The notes: generated by a model not told the origin, from the sequence alone. A stretch of 64,000 nt of DNA from an uncultured Anaerolineae bacterium (GCA_934216615.1 CAKQCB010000001.1:744001-808000), one strand, 5' to 3'; counted from the stretch's first letter, positions 25,279 through 34,483 are shown. Numbers and translations: made by a program.

Positions 25279-25842
25279 ATGACAGCACCAACCCATTACA
25301 GCGTGCTCATTCGGGATGGCATCGAAGAAGACATTCCTGAATGTGTCCGACTGGATCATCATTTTAAAACTGATTTTGTGTGGCAAATGAATGTTGAACG
25401 TGATGAATCAAGTTTCTCACAAGTCACTTTCAGAAAAGAACGCTTGCCCCGTCGCATGGAAAGTCAACATCCCGCTGACCCCAACCGTTTACACCTCACG
25501 CTTGAGAGACGGGATTGTTTTTTGGTCATTTCTCTACGTGACACAAATCAAATCATCGGCTACTTGAGCATGACGATGGACCCCATCTATCGGCTTGGGT
25601 TGATTCGAGACATCGTGATCCAGAATGAATTTCGCGGGAACAAACTTGCTGTACGCCTATTAAACGCCGCGCGGACATGGGGGAAAGAACATCAGCTCGT
25701 TCGCCTGACAGCAGAAATTCCAACCAAGAATTTCCCTGCAATTGAGTTCTTCCAGACGTACAGTTTTATCTTTTGTGGGTTTAACGAACGTCATTTTCTA
25801 AACCAAGACATCGCAGTATTATTCAGCCTCCCTCTACGCTGA
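25279..25842 (+). CDS. GNAT family N-acetyltransferase
   Basis: A 187-residue protein with a GNAT core in its second half. 'LVISLRDTNQIIGYLSMTMD' is strand beta4, 'LIRDIVIQNEFRGNKLAVRLLNAA' carries the acetyl-CoA pyrophosphate loop (here RGNKLA in place of the classic RGxGxA), and 'EIPTKNFPAIEFFQTYSFIFCGFN' is the last helix-strand. The acceptor is unknown. It begins 7 bases after the LiaF-like gene, so it is probably in the same operon. Confidence 0.8.
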   Translation: MTAPTHYSVLIRDGIEEDIPECVRLDHHFKTDFVWQMNVERDESSFSQVTFRKERLPRRMESQHPADPNRLHLTLERRDCFLVISLRDTNQIIGYLSMTMDPIYRLGLIRDIVIQNEFRGNKLAVRLLNAARTWGKEHQLVRLTAEIPTKNFPAIEFFQTYSFIFCGFNERHFLNQDIAVLFSLPLR

Positions 25843-25860
25843 TACTGAGGAACAACGGCT

Positions 25861-27816
25861 GTGGACATCTTGATTGCAACCCTCCTCAAACTTCTAAATG
25901 AAACTTTAGCTTCCACTATTGTTGTCATATCGACCTCGTTTTTGTTGTGGAACCTCTCGCGCAATTTAAATGATCGAGTAGCGCGCACGTCCGCGTTGGT
26001 TTTAGGGTGCGTCACATGGGGCTATGTGTGTGATGTGTTCGTCTCACTAGGACCGGGCGTGGGCACTTATACATCCGTGTTACGCCTCCAGTGGATCGCC
26101 ATCGCGTTCATGCCTACAGCGATGCTCCACCTTTCCGATGCGTTACTCGCCACAACAGGCTTACCCTCACGCGGTAGACGACGTAAAACCATCCGTCTGC
26201 TGTATCTGGTCAGTGTGATCTTCATCATCCTTGCAGCCTTTACCGACTTGTTGATCAAACCAGTTCCGCTGCAGGTGGCCTATTTCCCTGATGAAGAATT
26301 TGTCAGCACGGAAGCAGGCGAACTTTTCCCTGTCTATATTTTCTTCTTTGTGAGCATCGTCACGTTCGCATTCATCAACTTACAAAGAGCGAAAGACCGC
26401 TGTTTAGCCCGGAGTACCCGTCGCCGTATGGGGTATTTACAATATGCGATCTTATTACCGTCGCTCGGCATCTTTCCATTCTCGATTTTGTTGGGAAGTG
26501 GCGCGGAGTACAGCATCACAGGGTTAATCCTCGTCAACATCGCCAATATCGGCGTGGTGCTGATGCTCCTTTTCCTCGCCTACCCGCTCTCATTCTTTGG
26601 GTCGCGCACAGCCGACCGCGTCATCAAACGTGACCTGCTGCAATTCATGTTGCGCGGGCCAGCAACCAGTCTCTTAGCGCTGGTCACGATATTTTTCACG
26701 ATCCCTGCAACTCGCATTTTCGGCCTTCCCGGCTTGGATTTTATGCCGTTCGCGGTGGTCACGGTGATTCTTGTTTGGCAGTGGTTTATCCATCTCGCCC
26801 TGCCCTATTTAGAACGCCGATTGATCTATACCTCTCAAGAAGATTATGAGCAGATTGAGAAATTATCCACGCTTGCAGAGCGCCTCTCAACCCCTTCTGA
26901 TCTGCAACAATTATTAGAAGCGGTTCTCAGTTCAACGTGCGATTACTTGCGCGTAAATACGGTCTTTGTAGTTGCCTTTCAACCTCAAACTGAGATTGTC
27001 GCAGTCATCGGCTCAACGCGCCCCAGCCTCGAAAGCCTCACCCACGAAGAAGCACACCTGATCGAGCTATTGAGTCAAGATGATGACCTGCTCAAAAAAT
27101 GGCAGTCCTTTTGGGTCGCCCCGCTGTACAGTCAGCGCACCGCTGATGATGAAACTTTGATCACGGGGATGTTTGCGCTCCAAGCCCGCGCAAATGAAAT
27201 CGACCTCAATGCAGATGAAATCTATATGCTCAGAAAGTTCATCACGCAGGCCGCCCAAGCCATTGATGATCGCAACCTGCAAAGCGAAATCTACGCTTCC
27301 CTTGAAGGGCTACTGCCTCAAATGCAGTTGACCCGTAACATCACCAATGTGATTGAATACCGCCCGGGCTATGCTGTTAAAAACGCAAACCCGCAAGAAA
27401 TCCTTGCTGACCCCGAACAATTTAGAGAACAGGTACGGGCTGCTTTACGGCATTATTGGGGTGGCCCGGGCCTTTCTAGCAGTCGTCTTTTAACGTTACA
27501 GAGCGTTCAAACCCTGCTTGAAGAAAATGATCAAAGTGCGCCGAAAGCACTGCGCTCGTTATTGCAAAAGGGGGTGGATGCGCTTCGCCCTGAAGGCGAC
27601 CGTAAGTTACTTGCGCCGGAATGGACACTCTATAACATCGTGGAAATGCGCTTTATCAAAGGGCAAAAAGTCAAAGAAGTGGCGCAGAAACTTTCTGTCA
27701 GCGAGGCCGACTTTTATCGCAAACAGAACGTCGCGATCCAAGCCGTCGCAGAAAACATCCTCAAGATTGAGCATGAAGCATCAGAAACAAAACAATCTTC
27801 CAACACACCTCAATAA
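25861..27816 (+). CDS. multi-helix membrane sensor with GAF domain and C-terminal HTH-like segment
   Basis: A 651-residue protein starting at GTG 25861. Residues 1 to about 315 contain eight or so hydrophobic helices resembling the N-terminal membrane module of 7TM-type sensor kinases. A linker ('YEQIEKLSTLAERLSTPSDLQ') leads to a GAF-like domain (about 335-465). The C-terminal 170 residues carry no H-box and no ATPase motifs. They end with 'KGQKVKEVAQKLSVSEADFYRKQ', which looks like a helix-turn-helix. It is therefore a membrane receptor without a kinase domain, and its output may be direct binding of DNA or protein. I do not know a named family for this whole architecture. Confidence 0.55.
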   Translation: MDILIATLLKLLNETLASTIVVISTSFLLWNLSRNLNDRVARTSALVLGCVTWGYVCDVFVSLGPGVGTYTSVLRLQWIAIAFMPTAMLHLSDALLATTGLPSRGRRRKTIRLLYLVSVIFIILAAFTDLLIKPVPLQVAYFPDEEFVSTEAGELFPVYIFFFVSIVTFAFINLQRAKDRCLARSTRRRMGYLQYAILLPSLGIFPFSILLGSGAEYSITGLILVNIANIGVVLMLLFLAYPLSFFGSRTADRVIKRDLLQFMLRGPATSLLALVTIFFTIPATRIFGLPGLDFMPFAVVTVILVWQWFIHLALPYLERRLIYTSQEDYEQIEKLSTLAERLSTPSDLQQLLEAVLSSTCDYLRVNTVFVVAFQPQTEIVAVIGSTRPSLESLTHEEAHLIELLSQDDDLLKKWQSFWVAPLYSQRTADDETLITGMFALQARANEIDLNADEIYMLRKFITQAAQAIDDRNLQSEIYASLEGLLPQMQLTRNITNVIEYRPGYAVKNANPQEILADPEQFREQVRAALRHYWGGPGLSSSRLLTLQSVQTLLEENDQSAPKALRSLLQKGVDALRPEGDRKLLAPEWTLYNIVEMRFIKGQKVKEVAQKLSVSEADFYRKQNVAIQAVAENILKIEHEASETKQSSNTPQ

Positions 27817-27842
27817 GTTTCATATCATGAACTTATACTGAA

Positions 27843-27872
27843 TTGAATATTATTTCGTATTAATGATATACT
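27843..27872 (+). promoter_or_regulatory. upstream promoter of the S1-domain gene
   Basis: TTGAAT (27843-27848), 18 bases, TATACT (27867-27872). It lies just ahead of a stronger promoter, giving a tandem arrangement. Confidence 0.4.
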
Positions 27873-27879
27873 GATTCAG

Positions 27880-27909
27880 TTGACAAAAATCAAACGTTAT
27901 CATTATAGT
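27880..27909 (+). promoter_or_regulatory. main promoter of the S1-domain gene
   Basis: TTGACA (27880-27885), an 18-base spacer and TATAGT (27904-27909): perfect -35 and 5 of 6 in the -10. The transcript would start near 27916 with a leader of about 87 AT-rich bases before ATG 28003. Confidence 0.65.
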
Positions 27910-28002
27910 TTCTCCCTAGCACAATGATTTTTAGCCAATTTTTCAAGAACACTCAAAATGTGATATGACTTTTTATTGTTAATTAAATTGAGGTTATTCA
28001 TA

Positions 28003-29004
28003 ATGCCAAATGAATCTCAACACCGCGAAGATATCCCCTTAACATCGAATCTAGAGGAATCCTATTGGGCTATACTCCTAAATGATAATAACTACGCTGA
28101 ACCTGTAACAGATCATCAATCTTCTGAAAATGACTTTCCGCCCTATGATTTCTACACACCCACCCCCTACGATGTTGGTCCTTTATCTCTAAAAATAGAG
28201 GATACTTCTACTACGATATGGAAAGCCATTCAACAGCTTGCCGAAGCGGATGAAGTGGTTGAATGTATCGTAGTTTCCAGCAACCGCGGGGGCTTACTGG
28301 TAGAGTGGGAATCGTTGCGCGGGTTTGTTCCAGCCAGCCAGTTGATCGATTTCCCAACCACCTCTCACATCGACCAACGCCGTAATGCGCTTAATGACCA
28401 CATCGGCAAAAAACTACTTCTGCGTGTAATTGAACTGGATGTGGAAAATAATCGGCTCATCTTGTCCGAACGGGCCGCACGCGCCAACCCGGGCGAACGC
28501 GCAGGGATTTTGTACCGCCTTAAAGAAGGGGATGTGATTCAAGGGGTTGTCACAAATCTCTGTGATTTTGGCGTTTTTGTCGACTTGGGTGGTTTAGAAG
28601 GCTTGATCCACATCAGCGAGTTGAGCTGGGGGCGTGTCAATGCGCCTTCTGAATTTCTGAAAGCCGGCCAAAAGGTCGAAGTCTACGTGCTCAATGTGAA
28701 CCACCAAGAAGAACGCATCGCCCTCAGCATCAAACGTCTGTTTCCTGACCCGTGGATTCACGTTCACGAAAAGTATCATATTAACCAAGTAATTACGGTA
28801 AAAATCACCAATGTCGTAGACTTTGGCGCGTTTGCGAGAATTGAAAAAGGCTTAGAAGGTTTGATTCATGTCTCTGAATTAGCCGAAGGTCAATTTTTAC
28901 ATCCCCGTAACGTCGTGCAAGAGGGACAAATCGTTCAAGCCCGCGTCCTCAGCATTGATGGCCAGGCGCGTCGGCTCGGTTTAAGCTTGCGCATACAAGA
29001 GTAA
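28003..29004 (+). CDS. S1 RNA-binding protein with three S1 domains (ribosomal protein S1-like)
   Basis: A 333-residue protein. After an acidic N-terminal tail of about 65 residues come three S1 domains. The first is divergent ('CIVVSSNRGGLLVEW', 'GFVPASQL'). The second is canonical ('GVVTNLCDFGVFVDLGGLEG', 'LIHISELSW'), and so is the third ('KITNVVDFGAFARIEKGLEG', 'LIHVSELAEG'). This matches short bacterial S1 homologues that bind single-stranded RNA and help mRNA reach the 30S subunit. ATG 28003 has GAGG 9 bases upstream and is preferred to an upstream in-frame TTG at 27976. It has its own strong promoters and is probably monocistronic. Confidence 0.85.
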   Translation: MPNESQHREDIPLTSNLEESYWAILLNDNNYAEPVTDHQSSENDFPPYDFYTPTPYDVGPLSLKIEDTSTTIWKAIQQLAEADEVVECIVVSSNRGGLLVEWESLRGFVPASQLIDFPTTSHIDQRRNALNDHIGKKLLLRVIELDVENNRLILSERAARANPGERAGILYRLKEGDVIQGVVTNLCDFGVFVDLGGLEGLIHISELSWGRVNAPSEFLKAGQKVEVYVLNVNHQEERIALSIKRLFPDPWIHVHEKYHINQVITVKITNVVDFGAFARIEKGLEGLIHVSELAEGQFLHPRNVVQEGQIVQARVLSIDGQARRLGLSLRIQE

Positions 29005-29036
29005 TTCACTCGTCTTTTTCAGCATGGTCATTTCAG

Positions 29037-29060
29037 CAGTTAGTGCTTCGGCATTAACTG
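29037..29060 (+). terminator. UUCG-loop hairpin after the S1-domain gene
   Basis: CAGTTAGTGC (29037-29046) and GCATTAACTG (29051-29060) form a 10-bp stem with one G-U pair closed by a TTCG tetraloop. There is no U-tract, so it is more likely a stabilising 3'-end hairpin than a strict terminator. Confidence 0.4.
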
Positions 29061-29129
29061 TTGAAGTGCTAAACTCCACTTCCTTCTCAAAAATTCATCA
29101 TTATTTCTCAGCAAAATGACGCTCGTTTG

Positions 29130-29138
29130 TGCTATGAT
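29130..29138 (+). promoter_or_regulatory. extended -10 promoter of ftsK
   Basis: TGC followed by TATGAT (29133-29138) forms an extended -10 element about 50 bases before the ftsK start; no clear -35. Confidence 0.4.
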
Positions 29139-29187
29139 TAGGTCTCACTCAAATTCTACTGGTATGTGTTGAAAGAGGTTGTGGTAC

Positions 29188-31869
29188 GTGGCTGGGTTAA
29201 ATGCAAATGAACCCAAACCTAAAGTTGCGCGGGATGCAAAGGCTGAAAAAGCAAACCGCACAACCCAAAAGAAAGCCACGAAAGTGCCCCCTACCTCAAC
29301 GCCAGACCCTCAAAAGCAAGACCGACTCACGGTCAAACCCGAATTCTGGGACCCACTTTTAGACAGTATCCCCCCTTGGATTGATGAAATCGCCGCTATT
29401 TTATTGGTGGTATTTGGGGTGGTCTCGTTTCTTTCTCTGCTCAATGTCTCGTCAGATGCCACCATCGCCGCCGCATGGTCGAATGCGCTGACAGGGTTGT
29501 TTGGACAAGGTGCGCTCATCGTCTGTGGGGGCATTTTCCTCTTAGGAATCATTATCTGGCTTCCGAAACTAGGGATTGTGATTCGTTTCCCAACCCAACG
29601 CATCCTCGCGATTGAATTTGCATTTTTCTCAATCCTCGCCCTGCTCCATTTAAATTCAGGCGAAAGTGAGCTAAGGCGTGCGGCAGGCCTTGGTCAAGGC
29701 GGGGGTCAAGTCGGATGGGCATTCAGCACCGCCGTGAGCAGTATCGTCGGTATCCAAGTCGCCGCGATTATTTTTGGGGTCATCCTCGTTTTGAGTATTG
29801 CGGTTGTCTTGGGTCTGAACCGTCGCCAGTTGGGCAATTGGTTAAAGAGAAGCAGTCAAAAACTCCATGCTTACGGGGAAGAATTGCGCGCCCCTTATCA
29901 AAAAGCACGCCAAGAGGCGAAATCGCGGTTAGATGATGCCCACAGCACCCCTGTCAAATTGATGGATACTGACGCCCCGCAACTGCTGATGCCTACGGCG
30001 GCACAAACCCAACGCATTAAACATTATTCACTCATGCGCATCAAGGTGAACCTCGCGAATATTCCGCCGTCGTTGCGTCAAGAGTTACGCAACGCCTCTC
30101 AAGCGAATACAGCCGCTGAACCCCAAGAGGCATCCGCACCAACCCCAACGGTAAGTGCGGAATCCTTGCCAATTTTCCAACGCAAGGAAAATAACTTTAA
30201 TGCCATCGGCACGATCAAAGGGAAACCGGGCAAAGCCAGCGGGCCTTTATTGGTAGAACGGCCTGATGGACGCATGAAACGTTATTTCACCGTGTCAAAT
30301 CTAAAAGAACCACGTAGTAACATCAAGCGGGATGCGAACCTTCCTAGCATTGATCTTCTGCGCAATACCGAACTGAACTTGCCAAATGAGCAGGAAATCA
30401 ATCAAAACGTCGTCTTGATCGAAAACACACTGCTTGAATTTGATATTGATGTGGATGTGGTGGATGTCAAAGTGGGGCCAACAGTCACTCAATATGCCGT
30501 TCAGCCTTACGTGGATAACAAAGACATCCCGAACCCAAATGCCGAATCCCCGACATTCAGCCGTACCCGTGTGAGCAAGATCGCCTCTCTCGCAAATGAT
30601 CTTGCCTTAGCCTTGTCTGCTCGGCGGTTACGCTTGGAAACGCCTGTGCCGGGTCACAGCTACATCGGCATTGAAGTACCGAATAAAAACCCGAGCGTGG
30701 TCGCCCTGCGTTCTGTGTATGAAAGCAAAGCCTACGCAGAAATTGCAGCGAAGAAAAAAGCACCCCTGCTCGTTCCGCTAGGGCGGGATGTTGCAGGCGC
30801 GCCAGTGGCAATCGACCTCGTCACAATGCCTCACCTACTGATCGCGGGAACGACGGGGTCGGGCAAATCCGTTTGTATCGCGGCGATTGCGGCGTCGCTC
30901 ATCCTCGATAACACACCCGACATGGTCAAGATGGTGATGCTAGACCCGAAGATGGTGGAACTGAGCCGTTTTAACGGAATTCCGCATTTGATCGGCAACG
31001 TCGAAACCGATCAGGAACGCATCATCGAAGTGTTACATTGGTGCACGCGGGAAATGGATCGTCGTTACCGCCTTCTCGAAGAAAACGCGGCGCGTAACAT
31101 CGACATCTATAACTCACGTTTGGGACGACGCAAAAAGGATGATCAGCTTCCGTACATCGTCGTGTTTGTGGACGAAATCGGCGACTTGATGATGAGCAAA
31201 CCCGACGAAACAGAAAAGACAGTGACACGCCTTGCGCAGATGGCGCGCGCCGTCGGAATCCATTTGATTGTCGCTACCCAACGGCCAAGCGTGGACGTGA
31301 TCACAGGGTTGATCAAAGCGAACTTCCCTTCCCGCATTTCATTTGCAGTGGCTTCCAGTACGGATTCGCGCGTCATCTTAGATGCTGTCGGCGCGGAAAC
31401 ACTCATGGGCAAAGGCGATATGCTCTATATGCCTGCGGATGGCATGGCGCCACAGCGTTTGCAAGGCTGTTTCATCAGCGATGATGAAGTGCGTGCGCTG
31501 ACCAAACATTGGAAAGACTGGACTGCCCAACAAATTGCAGACGGCAAGATTGACCCTAAGAAGAATAGCCCATGGGAACGCGGTTTAACACGACGCGAAT
31601 TCCTCGCTGAAACAGACCCGATGCTCGAACAAGCGATTGAGTTGGTCATCGCTGAACAAGATGCTTCGGCCTCGCTCATTCAACGTCGCTTAGGCTTAGG
31701 CTATCCTCGTGCGGCGCGCATCATGGACCTTTTAGTTGAGCTGGCAATTGTGGGTGAAGTCAAAGATGGGGGGCGTTCGCGTGAAGTCCTCATCAAACCG
31801 GGGAAAGACCCCTTCAAAGACTTGATCGATGAGAGGATGAATAAGGCAAACACCCCACCAGAAAATTAA
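29188..31869 (+). CDS. ftsK: DNA translocase FtsK/SpoIIIE
   Basis: An 893-residue septal DNA pump that clears chromosome ends at division. The N-terminal part has about four membrane helices (roughly residues 65-210), followed by a charged, Pro/Ala-rich linker. The motor has an alpha/beta region ('VDVVDVKVGPTVTQYAVQP', 'LETPVPGHSYIGIEVPN'), Walker A GTTGSGKSV (about 554), 'MVMLDPKMVELSRFNGIPHL', Walker B 'YIVVFVDEIGDLMM' and 'HLIVATQRPSVDVITGLIK'. The C-terminal gamma winged helix ('SLIQRRLGLGYPRAARIMDLL') would read polar KOPS-like sites. GTG 29188 is favoured over TTG 29179 by the position of AAGAGG. Its stop overlaps the convergent SRAP gene stop. Confidence 0.93.
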   Translation: MAGLNANEPKPKVARDAKAEKANRTTQKKATKVPPTSTPDPQKQDRLTVKPEFWDPLLDSIPPWIDEIAAILLVVFGVVSFLSLLNVSSDATIAAAWSNALTGLFGQGALIVCGGIFLLGIIIWLPKLGIVIRFPTQRILAIEFAFFSILALLHLNSGESELRRAAGLGQGGGQVGWAFSTAVSSIVGIQVAAIIFGVILVLSIAVVLGLNRRQLGNWLKRSSQKLHAYGEELRAPYQKARQEAKSRLDDAHSTPVKLMDTDAPQLLMPTAAQTQRIKHYSLMRIKVNLANIPPSLRQELRNASQANTAAEPQEASAPTPTVSAESLPIFQRKENNFNAIGTIKGKPGKASGPLLVERPDGRMKRYFTVSNLKEPRSNIKRDANLPSIDLLRNTELNLPNEQEINQNVVLIENTLLEFDIDVDVVDVKVGPTVTQYAVQPYVDNKDIPNPNAESPTFSRTRVSKIASLANDLALALSARRLRLETPVPGHSYIGIEVPNKNPSVVALRSVYESKAYAEIAAKKKAPLLVPLGRDVAGAPVAIDLVTMPHLLIAGTTGSGKSVCIAAIAASLILDNTPDMVKMVMLDPKMVELSRFNGIPHLIGNVETDQERIIEVLHWCTREMDRRYRLLEENAARNIDIYNSRLGRRKKDDQLPYIVVFVDEIGDLMMSKPDETEKTVTRLAQMARAVGIHLIVATQRPSVDVITGLIKANFPSRISFAVASSTDSRVILDAVGAETLMGKGDMLYMPADGMAPQRLQGCFISDDEVRALTKHWKDWTAQQIADGKIDPKKNSPWERGLTRREFLAETDPMLEQAIELVIAEQDASASLIQRRLGLGYPRAARIMDLLVELAIVGEVKDGGRSREVLIKPGKDPFKDLIDERMNKANTPPEN

Positions 31870-32531
31870 TGTATGGGGTTCAAAATTTCGGGAACATCCA
31901 CGACAGGGCGATTGACCATCTTGGAAACGGCATACGCGTCCATGCGGTCGGCATCATAGCTGTCGAGGAGTGGCATCACCACATCCGCAGGCAAATCCGT
32001 TTTATCGAGCCAAAGAGAATACTCATTTGGGGACAAAATCACGGGCATCCGCTCATGAATTGGCTTCATGAACTCGTTCGCGCTGGTGGTGATGATCGTA
32101 AATGTCTTCAATTCATTTCCGCTGGGGTCATTCCAAATTTCCCACAACCCTGCAAGAGCAAAGATCGGTTCATCTTTTAAGTAGATATACAGAGGCGTTT
32201 TAGAGCCGTCATCTTCTTTACGCCACTCAAAAAAACCTGTCGTTGGCACTAAACAACGACGACGTTTTAAGGCCGTGCGAAAAGAAGGTTTTTGATCCAC
32301 CCCTTCCCCACGCGCATTAATCATCTTGTTGCCAATAGCAGGGTCTTTTGACCACGACGGTACCAAACCCCATTTAAGGTAATCAACCTGTTTTGGGTTC
32401 GCATTGGTGATCACCGCGACAGGTTGGCTCGGCGCAATATTAAAGCGCGGGGTAATTTCGGGAATTCCATCTAAATCAAATGCCTGCTGAAGTTGAGTGC
32501 CATCCGCATTTAAGGCAAACCGTCCGCACAT
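31866..32531 (-). CDS. SRAP domain protein (HMCES/YedK family)
   Basis: A 221-residue protein beginning MCGRFALN, where Cys2 is the catalytic residue that forms a covalent link to abasic sites in single-stranded DNA after Met removal. 'ITPRFNIAPSQPVAVI' (conserved Asn), 'LKWGLVPSWSKDP', 'NARGEGVDQKPSF' (Arg and Glu), 'RCLVPTTGFFEWRK' and 'PIHERMPVIL' (active-site His) are all present. So it should be an active DNA-damage shield. No SOS box was searched for. It converges on ftsK with a 4-base stop overlap and is the last of three minus-strand genes. Confidence 0.92.
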   Translation of the reverse strand: MCGRFALNADGTQLQQAFDLDGIPEITPRFNIAPSQPVAVITNANPKQVDYLKWGLVPSWSKDPAIGNKMINARGEGVDQKPSFRTALKRRRCLVPTTGFFEWRKEDDGSKTPLYIYLKDEPIFALAGLWEIWNDPSGNELKTFTIITTSANEFMKPIHERMPVILSPNEYSLWLDKTDLPADVVMPLLDSYDADRMDAYAVSKMVNRPVVDVPEILNPIH

Positions 32532-32542
32532 GGTTTCGCTCC

Positions 32543-32803
32543 CTATTTTTTAGGTTGATCCACACGTCCCAATTCAGCAATTTGACGCACCATCGCTAAC
32601 ACAGCGAGGCCAATCGAAATCATCTCACCTGTGCCAACACGCCGTCTGCCCTGCGGGTTCACTTCAATATCATCTTCTACGGCGCGAGAATAAAAATAGG
32701 CTGAAAGCAGACCCAACAATACGCCTCCAGCAGCCCCAAATAAATAAGAACGGGTACGCATGGAATTTAACTCTTCCTCATTATTGGATGGAATAATTGA
32801 CAT
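32543..32803 (-). CDS. small membrane protein of unknown function
   Basis: An 86-residue protein counted from ATG 32803, chosen because AGAGAGGAA lies 7-15 bases upstream; a longer in-frame start at 32875 would overlap the previous gene by 38 bases. One glycine-rich membrane helix ('YLFGAAGGVLLGLLSAYFY') is followed by a polar stretch and a second weaker hydrophobic helix ('MISIGLAVLAMVRQIAEL'). The 'G.A.G...G.L.A' pattern resembles small chaperone-like envelope proteins, but I cannot assign a family. Confidence 0.55.
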   Translation of the reverse strand: MSIIPSNNEEELNSMRTRSYLFGAAGGVLLGLLSAYFYSRAVEDDIEVNPQGRRRVGTGEMISIGLAVLAMVRQIAELGRVDQPKK

Positions 32804-32837
32804 AGGTTCATTCCTCTCTGAGTTACCGTTTACAACC

Positions 32838-33344
32838 TTATTCGTTTTCACTTGTTGGTGGGTGCTTAGGTTCAATTTTCTTCACCCAATGCGAGACAAC
32901 ACGCTCTAACCCCGCAAATTTTGCATTCACATTTGCACTTTGCTTCACAGCAACTTCGCTGGCTTGTTGGGTACGGTTGGCAAAACTGATCGACAGCTTC
33001 TCAAGTTTTTGCAACGGTACCGTCAGCAGTTTATGCCCATGTCCCGTTGCAACTGCCGCGACAACCATCAGCAGGTAGATGGGAAATAGACACAGTAAAA
33101 AAGGGATTAAAATAAAGATACAGAGGAGAGAATTCGCGATGATGTCTCTCTGCAAAGGGTTGGGAAGCAGAGCAACGATCACCAAGATTGCTATAAGCCC
33201 AACAAAGCCTAAAATAACGGGGAGATAAATCTGCAACCATACATTACGTCGATGCGCCTTCATCGTTTCTTCAAGGCGGGTTTGTGGGTCTATAGGCAGC
33301 TTCTCTTCAGGTCTTTGTGTGGATTGGTCAACACCTATCGCCAT
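32838..33344 (-). CDS. two-helix membrane protein of unknown function
   Basis: A 168-residue protein. A charged N-terminus of about 35 residues is followed by two long hydrophobic segments (about 38-60 and 70-98), then a region with a heptad-like pattern ('LQKLEKLSISFANRTQQASEVAVKQSANVNAKF' broken into short helices) that could form a coiled coil. No recognised family. It is the first gene of a three-gene minus-strand set with the small membrane protein and the SRAP gene. Confidence 0.55.
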   Translation of the reverse strand: MAIGVDQSTQRPEEKLPIDPQTRLEETMKAHRRNVWLQIYLPVILGFVGLIAILVIVALLPNPLQRDIIANSLLCIFILIPFLLCLFPIYLLMVVAAVATGHGHKLLTVPLQKLEKLSISFANRTQQASEVAVKQSANVNAKFAGLERVVSHWVKKIEPKHPPTSENE

Positions 33345-33484
33345 ACACGATTCCTAAATTTAGTAAGTTCAAGATAAGACCACAACATCAAAGGTTAAAC
33401 ATTGCCATTTTCATAGCTCATGCATAACAATGTATATTCTACCATGAGGATACCGCATCTTTTGTATTTCATAAGGGAACTTTC

Positions 33485-34390
33485 ATGTCATTTACACTTA
33501 CGGTTGCTGAAGAAGTTAACCAAGCGTTAAGAAATAACCAACCAGTCGTCGCACTGGAATCCACCGTCATCACCCATGGGCTACCCTACCCTGCCAACGT
33601 CGAAACCGCGTTGGGGATGGAACAGGCCATTCGCGAACAAGGCGCTATTCCAGCCACCATCGCCGTCTTGAAGGGCGAAATTCATGTAGGGCTATCCGAA
33701 TCTGTCATTGATGAACTAGGCCAAACCCCTAGCGCCCGCAAAGTCAGCCGTCGCGATATCGCGCTGAGCGTTGCCTTGAAACAAACAGGCGCGACTACTG
33801 TCGCAGGGACGATGATTGTTGCCAAAGAAGCAGGTATTGATGTGTTTGCAACGGGCGGTATTGGCGGTGTGCATCGCGGGCATCCGTTTGATGTCTCGGC
33901 TGACTTGCTCGAATTGGGACGCACCCCAATTGGCGTCGTGTGCGCGGGTGCAAAATCCATCCTCGATTTGCCCCTCACCCTCGAAGTTTTGGAAACGCAT
34001 GGCGTTCCGATCATCGGCTATCAGACCGATTCACTACCCTCTTTTTACAGCCGTAACAGCGGGTTGCCCATCGATCAACGGATTGAAACCGTTGAAGAAG
34101 CGGCGGCTATCCTGTATGAAATTAAACGCATGAACATGGAACATGGCGCGTTAATCACCGTGCCCATCCCCGCTGAATATGAATTGCCGTTTGAAGAAGC
34201 GGAAGCGGCCATCATCCAAGCGACTGAAGAAGCTGACCGTGACGGGATTCGTGGAAAAGCGATCACCCCTTACGTGTTAGCCAAAGTCGTCGCCTTGACC
34301 GAAGGACGTTCACGCGCCGCCAACACTGCGCTGCTGCTCAATAATGCACGGGTGGGCGCGCAGATTGCGAAGGCATTAACTCGCCTATAG
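33485..34390 (+). CDS. psuG: pseudouridine-5'-phosphate glycosidase
   Basis: A 301-residue enzyme that splits pseudouridine 5'-phosphate into uracil and ribose 5-phosphate. The family signature is clear: 'VVALESTVITHGLPYPANVETA' split at the loop, 'GEIHVGLS', 'SRRDIALSVALKQTGATTVAGTM', 'DVFATGGIGGVHRG', 'VVCAGAKSILDLPLTLEVLET' and 'GIRGKAITPYVLAKV'. All expected lysine and metal-site regions are in place. The partner kinase psuK is not adjacent. The gene has AAGGGAAC about 10 bases upstream of its ATG. Confidence 0.95.
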   Translation: MSFTLTVAEEVNQALRNNQPVVALESTVITHGLPYPANVETALGMEQAIREQGAIPATIAVLKGEIHVGLSESVIDELGQTPSARKVSRRDIALSVALKQTGATTVAGTMIVAKEAGIDVFATGGIGGVHRGHPFDVSADLLELGRTPIGVVCAGAKSILDLPLTLEVLETHGVPIIGYQTDSLPSFYSRNSGLPIDQRIETVEEAAAILYEIKRMNMEHGALITVPIPAEYELPFEEAEAAIIQATEEADRDGIRGKAITPYVLAKVVALTEGRSRAANTALLLNNARVGAQIAKALTRL

Positions 34391-34402
34391 CGAGGAACTA
34401 AC

Positions 34403-34411
34403 TGTTATAAT
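34403..34411 (+). promoter_or_regulatory. extended -10 promoter of the MurA-like gene cluster
   Basis: TGT directly before TATAAT (34406-34411) is an extended -10 with a perfect hexamer; no good -35. Transcription near 34418 gives a leader of about 66 bases that contains a hairpin. Confidence 0.5.
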
Positions 34412-34440
34412 GGCGCAAGTTTTAGGAATAGGCTCATCAA

Positions 34441-34469
34441 ATGCAGAGATTGTTTTCTAGTCTCTGCAT
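34441..34469 (+). promoter_or_regulatory. 9-bp hairpin in the leader of the MurA-like gene
   Basis: ATGCAGAGA (34441-34449) pairs perfectly with TCTCTGCAT (34461-34469) around an 11-base loop, between the promoter and the AAGGAA ribosome-binding site. No U-tract follows, so it is not a terminator; it may affect mRNA stability or translation. Confidence 0.4.
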
Positions 34470-34483
34470 AGTTAAGGAATTGT

